NCBI GenBank assembly: GCA_016194445.1
Contig: JACQBP010000026.1
Coordinates: 1 to 38,998 of the forward strand
From: Candidatus Liptonbacteria bacterium
GTDB taxonomy: Bacteria > Patescibacteriota > Minisyncoccia > UBA6257 > 2-01-FULL-56-20
Length of the DNA stretch: 38,998 nucleotides
Direction: 5' to 3'
Made by a program: the position numbers and the translations under genes. This document shows positions 1 through 9,348 of this stretch, piece after piece. Position 1 is the first letter of the stretch. Each line of letters opens with the position of its first letter. The notes under the pieces are model-generated. The model saw only the letters and a program-made list of their open reading frames with translations. It had not been told where the DNA came from and searched no databases.

Positions 1-306
1 GTAGGAACTATCAAATTTTTTGCCGTCAGTGAAAGTGCCGATGTAGTTTACGGTCACCGCATCGCCAGCTTTAACTTCCGCGCCCGCGCCGACCACAAGA
101 TCTTTTTTAATTAACTTTTCGTCGCCGGGTTGAGGGGTGATGTCCATTGAGCTTTGGTTTTTGTCGTTATTTTGATTTTGAGGCTCCGTAAGACTTTTAA
201 TAAAGCTGCCACTGGGTTTGTTTACGTTCACGATAGCATAGACAAGCAGGCCCAAGAGACCGACCAAGACAACCCACGAGATGATTTTTTCGTTTTTAGT
301 GCTCAT
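1..306 (-). CDS. FKBP-type peptidyl-prolyl isomerase, membrane-anchored, 3' end outside the window
   Basis: Minus-strand translation MSTKNEKIISWVVLVGLLGLLVYAIVNV...VVGAGAEVKAGDAVTVNYIGTFTDGKKFDSSY matches the FKBP N-terminal signature; N-terminal TM segment. Confidence 0.85.
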   Translation of the reverse strand, partial: MSTKNEKIISWVVLVGLLGLLVYAIVNVNKPSGSFIKSLTEPQNQNNDKNQSSMDITPQPGDEKLIKKDLVVGAGAEVKAGDAVTVNYIGTFTDGKKFDSSY

Positions 307-339
307 TGGGTGCTATTTTACCAGCCCAGTTTAAAATAA

Positions 340-1194
340 TCAATCGTTTTTCTGGTTGGGGAGATTCCGGCAGTTTTCTTGGAATTTGACGATAATTTCG
401 GGCGTTTTTACCATTAACTCAACCGCGGCCTCGTCTTGTTCCTCGATGATTTTTTTCCATGACTCGCAAATTTCAGTTTGATGCTGATTAAGAATTTCGG
501 GAGTGGATAGGGTTGCGTTTTCAGTTTTGTTTTGTTCGCCCTCATTTGGCGGGTGGTTTGTTTGGGATTCGACTTCTTCGTCTTTAAATTCGTTCTGATA
601 TTCTTCTGAAACTTTTTTACCTACTTCTTCTATTTCTTTTAAGTTGAGATTTTGGGTTTGGCTTTCTTTGGTTGAACTCGCTCTATGGCTGAAAGCTCCG
701 GGTTTTTGAGATGGCGCGACAGGTAGAAAGGGCGGCGGTATATTTTCTTTTTTTACGATATTTTTATTAAACTCAATGGTGCCGATTGAATTTTCGACTT
801 CACTTTCTAATTCTTTGGAAAGGGAAGTGATTTTAGGGTTTTCAGGATTTTTAGATCGAATTTCTTTGATTTCATCTAATCTTCTTTGCGCCAACTCAAG
901 GTGAAATTCGGCTTTTTGAGATCCACTGGTAAAAATTGATTTGACGGCTTCGGTGGATCTTTTTAGTGGATAAAGGATGTTATCCGCGCCGACATTTTTT
1001 TGGTCGGCATAGGTGGCCCCCGCGATTAGCAACAAGATTAAACCGGCGCTAAAACCAACTCCCCGAATGAAGTATCGAAAAGTTGGGGCTTTTTGACGCG
1101 CGGTGGGAAATTTGGACTTAAAGGCCGAAAGAAAAATAGCTTTGTTCCTTGCTTTCAATTCGCGATTGGGTTTGTAAAATTTTTTTAAGTTCAT
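340..1194 (-). CDS. DUF5667-like membrane protein (sigma-factor-associated)
   Basis: One TM segment followed by DNILYPLKRSTEAVKS...FHLELAQRRLDEI, typical of DUF5667; directly downstream of an ECF sigma factor. Confidence 0.7.
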   Translation of the reverse strand: MNLKKFYKPNRELKARNKAIFLSAFKSKFPTARQKAPTFRYFIRGVGFSAGLILLLIAGATYADQKNVGADNILYPLKRSTEAVKSIFTSGSQKAEFHLELAQRRLDEIKEIRSKNPENPKITSLSKELESEVENSIGTIEFNKNIVKKENIPPPFLPVAPSQKPGAFSHRASSTKESQTQNLNLKEIEEVGKKVSEEYQNEFKDEEVESQTNHPPNEGEQNKTENATLSTPEILNQHQTEICESWKKIIEEQDEAAVELMVKTPEIIVKFQENCRNLPNQKND

Positions 1195-1214
1195 CCCGTT
1201 AGAAAATTAATGAT

Positions 1215-1766
1215 TTATGCTAAATTATTGCGAATTTTTTGTTTTAGGCGGCTGACACTCACCCGTAAAGTTCCGCTGGGTTTATTGAGCATTTTCGAGA
1301 TATCTTCATATTTTAAATCGGCAACAAAGTGGAGTTCGAAGAGTTCTTTTTCTTCCTTAGAAAGAGAGCCGATAAAAGATTGGACACGAGCGAACTCGAT
1401 TTTATTGTCCAGGTTTCCCTGATCAATGATTGGAGAGATTTTTTCAATTTTCTCTTCTTCAATTTCCGAAAAATTGATTTCCTTGCTTTTTCGGTAGTAA
1501 TCAGTGATCGTGTTTCTCGCCAACTGCCAAAACCAAACCAGGAAACTTCCTCTTTGATTATCAAAAGTCTCTATTCGATCAACTAATTTGAGGAAGATAT
1601 CTTGAGTTAGGTCTTCGGAGGTCGCTCGATTGGAGGTTCGGTTCATGCAAAATCCAAAAACTTTATCGAAAAGCTCTTCATAAAGTTTCTCGGCAGCCGA
1701 GGTGTCTCCTCTTTGAGCTTTAAGGGCGAGTTTGGTGAAGGCGTCTTTTTCAAATAGGTTTCTCAT
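1215..1766 (-). CDS. RNA polymerase sigma-70 factor, ECF subfamily
   Basis: Region 2 (SEDLTQDIFLKLVDRIETFDNQRGSFLVWFWQLARNTITDYYRK) and region 4 (LHFVADLKYEDISKMLNKPSGTLRVSVSRLKQKI). Confidence 0.93.
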   Translation of the reverse strand: MRNLFEKDAFTKLALKAQRGDTSAAEKLYEELFDKVFGFCMNRTSNRATSEDLTQDIFLKLVDRIETFDNQRGSFLVWFWQLARNTITDYYRKSKEINFSEIEEEKIEKISPIIDQGNLDNKIEFARVQSFIGSLSKEEKELFELHFVADLKYEDISKMLNKPSGTLRVSVSRLKQKIRNNLA

Positions 1767-1822
1767 AAGTGATACGAAGGTTTCAATAAGTTGTTACATT
1801 TTTAAACTATATCTATGATTTG

Positions 1823-3577
1823 TCAACTTTCATTTAGTAAACTTCCACTCTGTTCGCGCCAGAGGGCGGCGTAGAGACCTTTCTCTTTTAATAATTCAGC
1901 GTGATTCCCCTCTTCACTTAAGAGACCTTTTTCGAGGACATAGATTTTTTTGGCGTGGGCGACAGTGGAGAGACGATGAGCGATGAGGATGGTGATAAGG
2001 TTGGGCCGGAGATTCGAGATATTGCGGATGGTTTGAGTGATGGATTTTTCGGTGATGGAATCGAGACTTGAGGTGGCCTCGTCGAAAATAATGATTTCGG
2101 GATTTCGGAGTAGTGCCCGAGCAATGGCCAGCCTTTGGCGCTCACCCCCGGAGATTTTGATGCCGCCCTCGCCGATTTTGGTGTCTAAACCTTTACCACC
2201 TCTTTCGATGATGGGAGTGGCGGCGGCAGATTTTAAAGCTTGGAGGCAATCTTCGTCCTTCGCTTGCGGGTTAACGAATAATAAGTTTTCTCGAACCGCG
2301 CCGGCAAACAGTTGGGTTTCTTGAGAAACCAGGCCGATTCTTTTTCTTAAATCGGCGTAATCGATTTTCGAGGAATCATTTTGATTGAAAAGGATTTTGC
2401 CTTTTTGGGGTTGATAAAGACCGACGATGAGTTTCACTAAAGTAGTTTTTCCAGAACCAGACGGCCCGACAAAAGCCACGATATCGCCTGCCTTAATTTG
2501 GAGACTGGCTTTTTGGAGGGAAGGTTTACCACTCGAAGCGTAACTGAAAGAGACATCTTTGAATTCAATCGATGTAACGGGTCCGACTCGGAGCGGGTTT
2601 TTAGGTTGAACTTGGGTCGGAATTTCAAGAATTTTATTTAATTGTTCACTCGAAGCTCGAGCTTCGTGAAACTGGGACGAGACATTCCCAAGTTCTGAAA
2701 GGGGCGAAAAAATAAAGAAAGAATAAATGAAAAGACTTAAGAATTCGCCGAGGGTGATGTGGCCTTTGAAGATCATAAAGATCATCAGGAAAATGAGGAT
2801 GGCGCGCATGGCGTTGATCATCGTCCCTTGAATGAAACTTAAAACGCGAATCAAGCGGATTTTTTTAAGTTCAAGCGAAAGGATTTTTTCGTTAACCGAA
2901 TTTAGCCGCCCGATCTCTTGGCTTTCGAGACCGAGACTTTTGACCAGTTCCACGTTTCTTAAAGTTTCGGTGGTGGAACCGGCGAGATCGGCGGATTCAA
3001 GGACGATGTTTCTCTGGGCGGATTTGATGCGTCGGCCAATCAAAAAAGTAGTGACGCCAAGCGTCGGAATCATCAAAAAATAGACGGCACCGATTAACCA
3101 GTGGACATAGAAGGCGTAGCTCAAGACAAAAATCATGCCGATCAGAGAAAAGAAGATGATGTTAACGAAATTCGAAATTACGATCTGAATGTCGGTGCGG
3201 GCTTTTTGAAGTTTTAAAAGAAGTTCACCGGAGCGTTGATCTTCGAAGATGGCGTAGGGTAACAAAAAAGAGTGGCTGATGCTCGTTTCATAAATCGAGG
3301 CGCCAACGCGCTGGCTCACGATGTTCACAAAATAATCTTGGAAATTTTTCGCAACGCGGGAGATGAATGAAACGCCGACGAAGGCCACGACCAGAAGTCC
3401 GACGCCACTCAAAAATTCTCCAGTTGTGTAACTGGTTGAATGGCTTGCGTATCGATCAACAATTACGCGGATGATTTGAGGATCAAGAAGCGAGAAAAAT
3501 TGGTTGATGGCCGCGAGAATGACGGCTCCGAAAAGGATGTTTTTATATTTTCTAACGTAGTGCCAAACTAGATTCAT
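1823..3577 (-). CDS. ABC transporter ATP-binding/permease (exporter)
   Basis: Walker A GPSGSGKTT, signature SGGERQRLAIARALL, Walker B IIIFDEATSSLD; start set at internal Met MNLVWHYVRKYK. Confidence 0.93.
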   Translation of the reverse strand: MNLVWHYVRKYKNILFGAVILAAINQFFSLLDPQIIRVIVDRYASHSTSYTTGEFLSGVGLLVVAFVGVSFISRVAKNFQDYFVNIVSQRVGASIYETSISHSFLLPYAIFEDQRSGELLLKLQKARTDIQIVISNFVNIIFFSLIGMIFVLSYAFYVHWLIGAVYFLMIPTLGVTTFLIGRRIKSAQRNIVLESADLAGSTTETLRNVELVKSLGLESQEIGRLNSVNEKILSLELKKIRLIRVLSFIQGTMINAMRAILIFLMIFMIFKGHITLGEFLSLFIYSFFIFSPLSELGNVSSQFHEARASSEQLNKILEIPTQVQPKNPLRVGPVTSIEFKDVSFSYASSGKPSLQKASLQIKAGDIVAFVGPSGSGKTTLVKLIVGLYQPQKGKILFNQNDSSKIDYADLRKRIGLVSQETQLFAGAVRENLLFVNPQAKDEDCLQALKSAAATPIIERGGKGLDTKIGEGGIKISGGERQRLAIARALLRNPEIIIFDEATSSLDSITEKSITQTIRNISNLRPNLITILIAHRLSTVAHAKKIYVLEKGLLSEEGNHAELLKEKGLYAALWREQSGSLLNES

Positions 3578-3772
3578 GTAACATAAAGTATGAAACCTGA
3601 AACAGAATTTCAATACTATGATTAAGAATTATAGCACCGCCAAACCCAGCACCACAATTTCGAATCGGTTTTAAATTCAGGTATTTATTCTAAACACTCA
3701 CATTTGAAAAATTTTAATTTTTCGAATATTTGAAGCGGGAAAAGCGGTTGAAATTGTGGGCTGGATAAACAA

Positions 3773-3806
3773 AAACAGCTTCGTTTTGAAGCGAAACTGT
3801 TCTTGT
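3773..3806 (-). terminator. Intrinsic terminator after the RRM gene
   Basis: ACAGCTTCG...CGAAACTGT stem (one wobble) followed on the minus strand by TTTTTG. Confidence 0.65.
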
Positions 3807-3820
3807 TTAAAATCGGCTAA

Positions 3821-4150
3821 TTACTGCCAATTACCGTGACCTCCGCCACCGAAACCACCGCGGCCGCCGCGGAAACCACCCTCGCGTCGCGCGGGCCGGT
3901 CTCCCATTGGCTTGGCTTCGTTGACAGTCAAGGTGCGACCACCGAAATCTTTACCATTCCACATCTCAATCGCTTTTTCAGCGTCATCGTCATTGGTCAT
4001 CTCTACAAAACCGAAACCGCGGGACCGGCCAGTCATCTTATCGGTGATGATCGTGGCTGATTCAACGGCTCCAACTTGAGAGAAAGCATCTTTCAGCTCA
4101 TCTTGAGTGGTGGTATACGGCAAGCCGCCAACATACAACTTCTTTGCCAT
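3821..4150 (-). CDS. RNA-binding protein, RRM domain, Gly-rich tail
   Basis: KLYVGGLPY (RNP2) and RGFGFVEM (RNP1); C-terminal GGFRGGRGGFGGGG. Confidence 0.95.
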   Translation of the reverse strand: MAKKLYVGGLPYTTTQDELKDAFSQVGAVESATIITDKMTGRSRGFGFVEMTNDDDAEKAIEMWNGKDFGGRTLTVNEAKPMGDRPARREGGFRGGRGGFGGGGHGNWQ

Positions 4151-4280
4151 TGTGCTATTTTATTTTTATGTAAGACGACCTTACTTCCCGCCTAGTTTCC
4201 ATAAACCTACGAGAGGCTGTGCCCTACACCAAATAAAAAGCATAAGGCCGAGAAAGCTTGCGCAGAAAACTTACTTGGGT

Positions 4281-4309
4281 ACTATACACTATTTCCTTAA
4301 AAGATGCAA
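4281..4309 (-). promoter_or_regulatory. Sigma70-like promoter for the RRM gene
   Basis: Minus strand TTGCAT-N17-TATAGT, about 125 nt upstream of the RRM start. Confidence 0.6.
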
Positions 4310-4334
4310 GAAGACTCTAGAAGTCCTTATTTTA

Positions 4335-4952
4335 CTAGCTTATCCGCCATTCGGTGATTTTACCGACTTTGATTTCGATGGGGTCGGCTTTTCGAAGATT
4401 TTCGGCCATTTTTGCGGTCAGAATTTTGTGATGAGGCACGTGGTCTAGGGCACGGTCAATGTACCAAAGATCTTTTTTGGAAGTGACCCAGTTTTTGGAA
4501 TTGAATTGATTAAGATCAAGTAAAGCAGAATAACTCCGCAAAGTTTTTTGGCCGTTATCTAAAAAATACTCATGGAAATAAGACAGCGCTAACTCGCGAA
4601 TGTTTTTGTAAACGGGTTCGCGATAACGCAAAACGGCGTGATTGGTTTTGGAAAGAGCGCCCCAAAAATTGGAAATTTTAAACGGCGTGACGACGTGATC
4701 GTAGTCGCCACTTATGGTTTTAAGGTGAAGCAAAAGCGGGCGTTCGCCATGAAACATTAAAGCCGCTGCAGCGAGAACGGCTCCCTCGAAGCAATGAGCT
4801 TTATTTTCCTTTAAAACTTTTCGCGGAGAGTAACAGGTCTCCCCTCTTTTTTCAAAGTTGATGGGAATAGTTTCGAGGAAATTCTGAATTTTCTTAGGGG
4901 TATCCAGTTTTTGGAAAAGTTTCTTTTCTTTTACATCGAGTTTGAAATCCAT
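4335..4952 (-). CDS. Transglutaminase-like hypothetical protein
   Basis: Cys/His motif pattern KAHCFEGAVLAAAAL ... GDYDHVVTPFK. Confidence 0.5.
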   Translation of the reverse strand: MDFKLDVKEKKLFQKLDTPKKIQNFLETIPINFEKRGETCYSPRKVLKENKAHCFEGAVLAAAALMFHGERPLLLHLKTISGDYDHVVTPFKISNFWGALSKTNHAVLRYREPVYKNIRELALSYFHEYFLDNGQKTLRSYSALLDLNQFNSKNWVTSKKDLWYIDRALDHVPHHKILTAKMAENLRKADPIEIKVGKITEWRIS

Positions 4953-4955
4953 TTT

Positions 4956-5165
4956 TTATTTTTCGTTAGGGAGAAGGAGATAAAAAATAATCGAGAAGAC
5001 GATGGTTGAACTCGGAATAATGGAAATGGCGAGGAGAAATTTGAGTGTCGGATGAAATGTGAAGATTCTTTGGATTTTATTAACTGAAAAGAAGATATCG
5101 GCCGCGACAATGGCCAAAAAAAGCCCGAGGAAAACGGAAATGAAGAAGCGAAAGGAGGATTTCAT
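4956..5165 (-). CDS. Small two-TM membrane protein
   Basis: 69-aa ORF with two hydrophobic segments, tightly packed between neighbours. Confidence 0.55.
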   Translation of the reverse strand: MKSSFRFFISVFLGLFLAIVAADIFFSVNKIQRIFTFHPTLKFLLAISIIPSSTIVFSIIFYLLLPNEK

Positions 5166-5183
5166 GCCTCCTTTAATTTTAAT

Positions 5184-5957
5184 TTAATCGAATTCTAAAT
5201 ACAAAGGCAGATGGTCCGAAACTATTTCGGGGAGAACTCGGAAATCTTTGACTTCTAAATCTTTTGAAACGAAGCAATAGTCAGCGATGTAGTCTTTGTA
5301 TTTTTCCATGTCTTTGTAGTTGTGATTGCGGGTAGTTTTGATTCCATTTTCTTGGATCAAATTTCGCAGATTTTGCCCGAACTGAGCGATGCTATGAGTT
5401 TCCGGCTGAACGTTAAAATCTCCGATCAAAACTTTTTTATTGAACCCGCCTTTTGACTCAAAAAAATCAAGGATTTTGCGGGTTTGGTGGTCCCTGAGCG
5501 GATTATCATTTTTCCCACTGTTGGGAAGCACGAGCCCGTGGAGGTTGCCGATCAGCAACTTATTTTCTTTAATTTCTATCGCGGTGTATAAAAAATTGCC
5601 ATTGGATACTTTGAGTTGGTTGGCGTTTTCGGAATGGGTTAGAAAACCCCCCGAGCTGATAACCTTAAGATTATTTTTCACAAAAGTTGCTTGCCCGATC
5701 GGGATAGAATCTACCATTTCTCCAAAAAAAATAAACCCGAGCGGCGCTTGGTGGATATAGGGAGTAAAGTCACTTAAGATACTGGCAATTTCCTCGTGAA
5801 GATTGACCCGAGCGCCATGGGGACCCAATTCGGACTTAGACCCAAAGAAAATTTCTTGAAAGCAAAAGGTGTCGATTTCGGATCGCCGCTTTTTTATAAA
5901 TTCGAGGAGTGGCTCTAAAAATTGGCCGCCGGCCGTGTTTAGGGAAATGAGTTTCAT
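5184..5957 (-). CDS. Endonuclease/exonuclease/phosphatase family protein
   Basis: MKLISLNTAGG, CFQEI, NLHG, IGDFNVQPET, SDHLPLYLEF motifs. Confidence 0.9.
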   Translation of the reverse strand: MKLISLNTAGGQFLEPLLEFIKKRRSEIDTFCFQEIFFGSKSELGPHGARVNLHEEIASILSDFTPYIHQAPLGFIFFGEMVDSIPIGQATFVKNNLKVISSGGFLTHSENANQLKVSNGNFLYTAIEIKENKLLIGNLHGLVLPNSGKNDNPLRDHQTRKILDFFESKGGFNKKVLIGDFNVQPETHSIAQFGQNLRNLIQENGIKTTRNHNYKDMEKYKDYIADYCFVSKDLEVKDFRVLPEIVSDHLPLYLEFD

Positions 5958-5958
5958 C

Positions 5959-8562
5959 TTACTTTTTGTGTTCGGGCGCGTTGATTAGCCCGCACTTTTT
6001 ATATTTCTTACCACTACCACACGGGCAAGGGTCATTGCGGCCCACTTTAGCGCCACTAGCCACTGGGGTTTGGCCACTAGGGAGTGCAGAATTATTGTGT
6101 TGATGCTGGTTTTGACTGCCGAGTTGGGAGCGGAAAAGATTCATAAAGACGAAACTGTCGAAATTGTTCCAAAAATCTTGAAAAAGAACGCGGCTTTCTT
6201 GCTTGAATTCGACTAGAGGATCTTTTTGACCGTAAGCGCGGAGACCGATGGATTCGTTTAGGGCTTCTAGATTTTCGAGATTCGTCATCCAAAGCATATC
6301 TAAAATACCTAAAAGTTTACTCGGAGACATCGGATCAACGCTGATTTCAAAGCTTCTTTTGGTGATCAGACTTTTTAAATTATCGAGGTCAGGATTTTCC
6401 GGATAAGGGTGGTCGCTGGTCGCCAGACCAGATTCTTTAAAAAGGTTTTTAATTTTTTCTTCTTTAGATAAAGTCGGAGTTTCTTCGTCGAGAGAATCCG
6501 AATCTGGAAGGTTAAAGATTTTTTCTAAATGATTAGCCGAGGATTCAAAAATATAATTAGCCAATTTTTCGCGACTTAAGCTTTCTAAAAATTCCTGCCG
6601 CCGTTTGTAAACATTGGCCCTTTGTTTGTTTAAGATGTCGTCGTATTCGAGCAAGTGTTTTCTTAAATCAAAATTGGCGCCTTCGACGCGACTTTGAGCT
6701 TGGGCAACGGCTTTCGAAACAATGCCAACTTGAATGGGCACGTCGTCGGGCAGATTGAATTTTTCCATCAAGTTTTTGACCCTCTCGCCGCCGAAAACTC
6801 GGACGAGGTCATCTTCTAACGAAAGAAAGAATTGAGAAGAACCGGGGTCACCTTGGCGACCGGCGCGGCCGCGGAGCTGATTGTCGATGCGGCGAGCTTC
6901 GTGGCGTTCGGTGCCGATGATATGAAGGCCACCTAGCGTGCGAATTTTTTGCGTTTCCTCGGGATTGGGCGGATTGCCGCCTAAAATGATATCCACGCCT
7001 CGGCCCGCCATATTGGTGGCGACCGTAATGGCTTGGTTATGACCAGCTTGGGCAATGATGGCTCCCTCGCGCTCGTTGTTTTTGGCGTTCAAGACTTCGT
7101 GAGGAATATTTTCTCGACTCAAGAGAGCCGCGAGGATTTCGTTTTTCTCGATCGAAGTGGTGCCGACTAAAACGGGTTGGCCTCTTTGATAATGTTCTTT
7201 AATTTCGGCGGCGATGGCCTGCCACTTGGCCGCTTCCGTTCGATAGATCGCGTCGGGAAAATCTTTGCGCACCAGCGGGCGATTGGGCGGGATGCTCACG
7301 ACCTCTAAGTTGTAAACCTTGTGAAATTCTTCGGCGGAAGTTTGGGCGGTGCCAGTCATGCCAGAGATTTTTTTATAAAGACGGAAGTAATTTTGAACGG
7401 AAATCTTCGCGTAAGTGCGCGACTCTTCTTTGACCTGGACGCCTTCCTTGGCTTCGATGGCTTGGTGGAGACCGCCGTTGTAGCGCCGGCCTTGAAGGAG
7501 CCGCCCCGTGAATTCATCGACAATAATCACCTCGCCATTTTTGACCACGTAATCTTTGTCCCGCTTGAAGATGGCGTGAGCCCTAAGACTCTCTTCGAGA
7601 TAGTGAACGAGACGGAGATTTTGCGAGGCATAGATATTTTTAACGCCAAGCATTTTTTCCACTTTTTCGATGCCTGGATCGGTAATGGCCACCGAACGAT
7701 GCTTTTCGTCAACGATATAATCGAGATCGTTTTGGAGCCGGCTCGCAACACGCGAGAAGGTTCGATAGAAATCGTTCGACTCCTCGTCTGGAGCGGCAAT
7801 GATGAGTGGAGTGCGAGCTTCATCAATTAAAATGCTGTCGACTTCGTCGATAATGGCGAAGGGGTGGCTCCTTTGAACTTGGGTTTCGAGACTGTAAGAG
7901 AGGTTGTCTCGCAAATAATCAAAGCCGAATTCGTGGTTAGTGCCGTAGGTAATGTGGGCCAAATAGGCCTCCCGACGAGAAATGGGCCGTAAAAATTCTT
8001 TTTGGACTAGAAAGCTACCGGTTGTGTCCCTCTCTTTGTCAATGAGTTCCTGGCCGTCTTCCGGGACCTTAAAATCCGGGTCGTAAAGGTAGGCGTTATT
8101 TGGGACAAGGCAAGCGACGCTAAGCCCCAGGAGCCGGTAAATTTGGCCCATCCAGACGGCGTCACGGCGAGCGAGGTATTCATTGACTGTTACGACGTGG
8201 ACGCCTTCTTCGGTTAAGGCGTTTAAATAGGCGGGAGCGACGGCGGCTAGGGTCTTGCCTTCACCAGTCATCATTTCAGAGACTGCACCTTGATGAAGCA
8301 CTAACCCGCCGATTAACTGAACATCGTAAGGACGCTGGCCGAGAGTTCTTTTAGCCGCTTCTCGGACAAGGGCGAAAGCGCGCGGAATGATGTCTCCTAA
8401 GGCCTTACCGTTTTTCAAACTCTCTTTGAGGTCGGCGGTTTCTTTTTTGAAATCTTCGTCTTTGAGCTTTTCAATTTCGCTTTCAAGTTTGTTGATCTCT
8501 AGAACTAGAGATTGAAACTTGCCGAGGCTCTGGCCCTGAAAAAGATTTTTTAAAAAACTCAT
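5959..8562 (-). CDS. secA: Preprotein translocase subunit SecA
   Basis: MMTGEGKTLAAVAPAYLNAL, DEVDSILIDEARTPLII, TNMAGRGVDIILGG, C-terminal SEC-C NDPCPCGSGKKYKKC. Confidence 0.98.
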   Translation of the reverse strand: MSFLKNLFQGQSLGKFQSLVLEINKLESEIEKLKDEDFKKETADLKESLKNGKALGDIIPRAFALVREAAKRTLGQRPYDVQLIGGLVLHQGAVSEMMTGEGKTLAAVAPAYLNALTEEGVHVVTVNEYLARRDAVWMGQIYRLLGLSVACLVPNNAYLYDPDFKVPEDGQELIDKERDTTGSFLVQKEFLRPISRREAYLAHITYGTNHEFGFDYLRDNLSYSLETQVQRSHPFAIIDEVDSILIDEARTPLIIAAPDEESNDFYRTFSRVASRLQNDLDYIVDEKHRSVAITDPGIEKVEKMLGVKNIYASQNLRLVHYLEESLRAHAIFKRDKDYVVKNGEVIIVDEFTGRLLQGRRYNGGLHQAIEAKEGVQVKEESRTYAKISVQNYFRLYKKISGMTGTAQTSAEEFHKVYNLEVVSIPPNRPLVRKDFPDAIYRTEAAKWQAIAAEIKEHYQRGQPVLVGTTSIEKNEILAALLSRENIPHEVLNAKNNEREGAIIAQAGHNQAITVATNMAGRGVDIILGGNPPNPEETQKIRTLGGLHIIGTERHEARRIDNQLRGRAGRQGDPGSSQFFLSLEDDLVRVFGGERVKNLMEKFNLPDDVPIQVGIVSKAVAQAQSRVEGANFDLRKHLLEYDDILNKQRANVYKRRQEFLESLSREKLANYIFESSANHLEKIFNLPDSDSLDEETPTLSKEEKIKNLFKESGLATSDHPYPENPDLDNLKSLITKRSFEISVDPMSPSKLLGILDMLWMTNLENLEALNESIGLRAYGQKDPLVEFKQESRVLFQDFWNNFDSFVFMNLFRSQLGSQNQHQHNNSALPSGQTPVASGAKVGRNDPCPCGSGKKYKKCGLINAPEHKK

Positions 8563-8897
8563 TTTTTAATTTTGCCTCGAATGGGTAACCGTTTCTCCTT
8601 GAATTTCTCAATTTCGAGATGGAGTTTATGTTTGACGATATCGATGGCTCGACGGATGTCGTTTGAGGTTTCGGTGGCTCTCAAGGTTCGGCCACTCAAA
8701 TGAAAATTAACTTCGGCCATAAAAACTTCGCCTTTGTGATGGTGCTGAGTCGTGCGGGCAACTTCAATTCGGAGATCTGCTTCCCCTTCAGTCTCAAACT
8801 TTTTAACCAGTCTTGCCAAAATGCTTAATTTGTTTTCTATATAGGTGCGGAGGCTGGGGATAAGGTCTAAATTGGTTGATTTTATGGTTATTTTCAT
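8559..8897 (-). CDS. hpf: Ribosome hibernation factor HPF/RaiA family
   Basis: MKITIKSTNLDLIPSLRTYIENKL... HHHKGEVFMAEVNF, typical HPF/YfiA. Confidence 0.92.
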   Translation of the reverse strand: MKITIKSTNLDLIPSLRTYIENKLSILARLVKKFETEGEADLRIEVARTTQHHHKGEVFMAEVNFHLSGRTLRATETSNDIRRAIDIVKHKLHLEIEKFKEKRLPIRGKIKK

Positions 8898-8926
8898 TAG
8901 TTTATAATAACATTTTTTGGCAAAAA

Positions 8927-8960
8927 GAAAACCCCGCTAAAAGTTTCAGACGGGGTTTTC
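8927..8960 (-). terminator. Intrinsic terminator between the small RNA unit and hpf
   Basis: GAAAACCCCG...CGGGGTTTTC, 10-bp perfect stem; followed by TTTTT on the minus strand. Confidence 0.8.
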
Positions 8961-9162
8961 CGTAAAGACAAATAAATTTATCTTCGCTTTTTACCTCCCT
9001 TTTTTTTCTTTGCCATTTTCTTTTTCAGGCCAACAATTTTTATCCCGTTGGCGGCCGACCTTTGTCGAGATCTTGTGAAGCAATCATACTTCACGAGCTT
9101 GGCAGAAATAAATCTGACTGCCAATTTTTATTGAGGTCGGGAAAAGTTCTAATTTCCCCTAC
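8961..9162 (-). ncRNA. Candidate structured RNA (leader or small RNA) with its own promoter and terminator
   Basis: Closing stem CCGACCT(9055-9061)/AGGTCGG(9134-9140) encloses hairpins 9072-9080/9089-9097 and 9099-9105/9118-9124; third stem 9029-9034/9047-9052; extended -10 TGA-TATACT upstream. Confidence 0.5.
8978..9016 (-). CDS. Possible 12-aa basic peptide MAKKKKGGKKRR inside the structured RNA unit
   Basis: ATG...TAA reading MAKKKKGGKKRR*; no good SD; the same frame is open further upstream. Confidence 0.25.
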   Translation of the reverse strand: MAKKKKGGKKRR

Positions 9163-9168
9163 GAGAAT

Positions 9169-9177
9169 AGTATATCA
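9169..9177 (-). promoter_or_regulatory. Extended -10 promoter element for the structured RNA unit
   Basis: Minus strand TGATATACT; weak -35. Confidence 0.45.
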
Positions 9178-9224
9178 TAACTGCGCAAGAAAAGTTTTAA
9201 ACTGTGGATAAGTTTTCGCTCGCT

Positions 9225-9348
9225 ATTTTGTTTTGAAAGACCGGTGGTTCAATTGCTCCAGCGGCAATTGCCCACCTGCGCTCTCAGAGCAATGAATCCT
9301 TTGGATACCAAGCTCATTACTCTTCCGAGAGCTCTTTCAAAACAAAAA
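9225..9348. mobile_element. MITE-like non-autonomous element, 124 bp
   Basis: 15-bp perfect terminal inverted repeats TTTTGTTTTGAAAGA (9226-9240)/TCTTTCAAAACAAAA (9333-9347); flanked by 7-bp direct repeats GCTCGCT (9218-9224 and 9349-9355); two internal hairpins. Confidence 0.55.

Noticed and set aside
7321-7830. 169-aa plus-strand ORF (and the 7527-7826 minus ORF)
   Set aside because: Overlap secA in other frames
8927-9177. tmRNA or other housekeeping RNA for the hpf-adjacent unit
   Set aside because: No tRNA-like domain, no tag ending in Ala-Ala, too short for RNase P RNA, no SRP tetraloop motif seen
9225-9348. tRNA or tRNA-like interpretation of the folded segment
   Set aside because: Ends pair like an acceptor and GGTTCAATTG resembles a T loop, but there is no anticodon arm of correct geometry; TIRs plus flanking direct repeats fit a MITE-like element better
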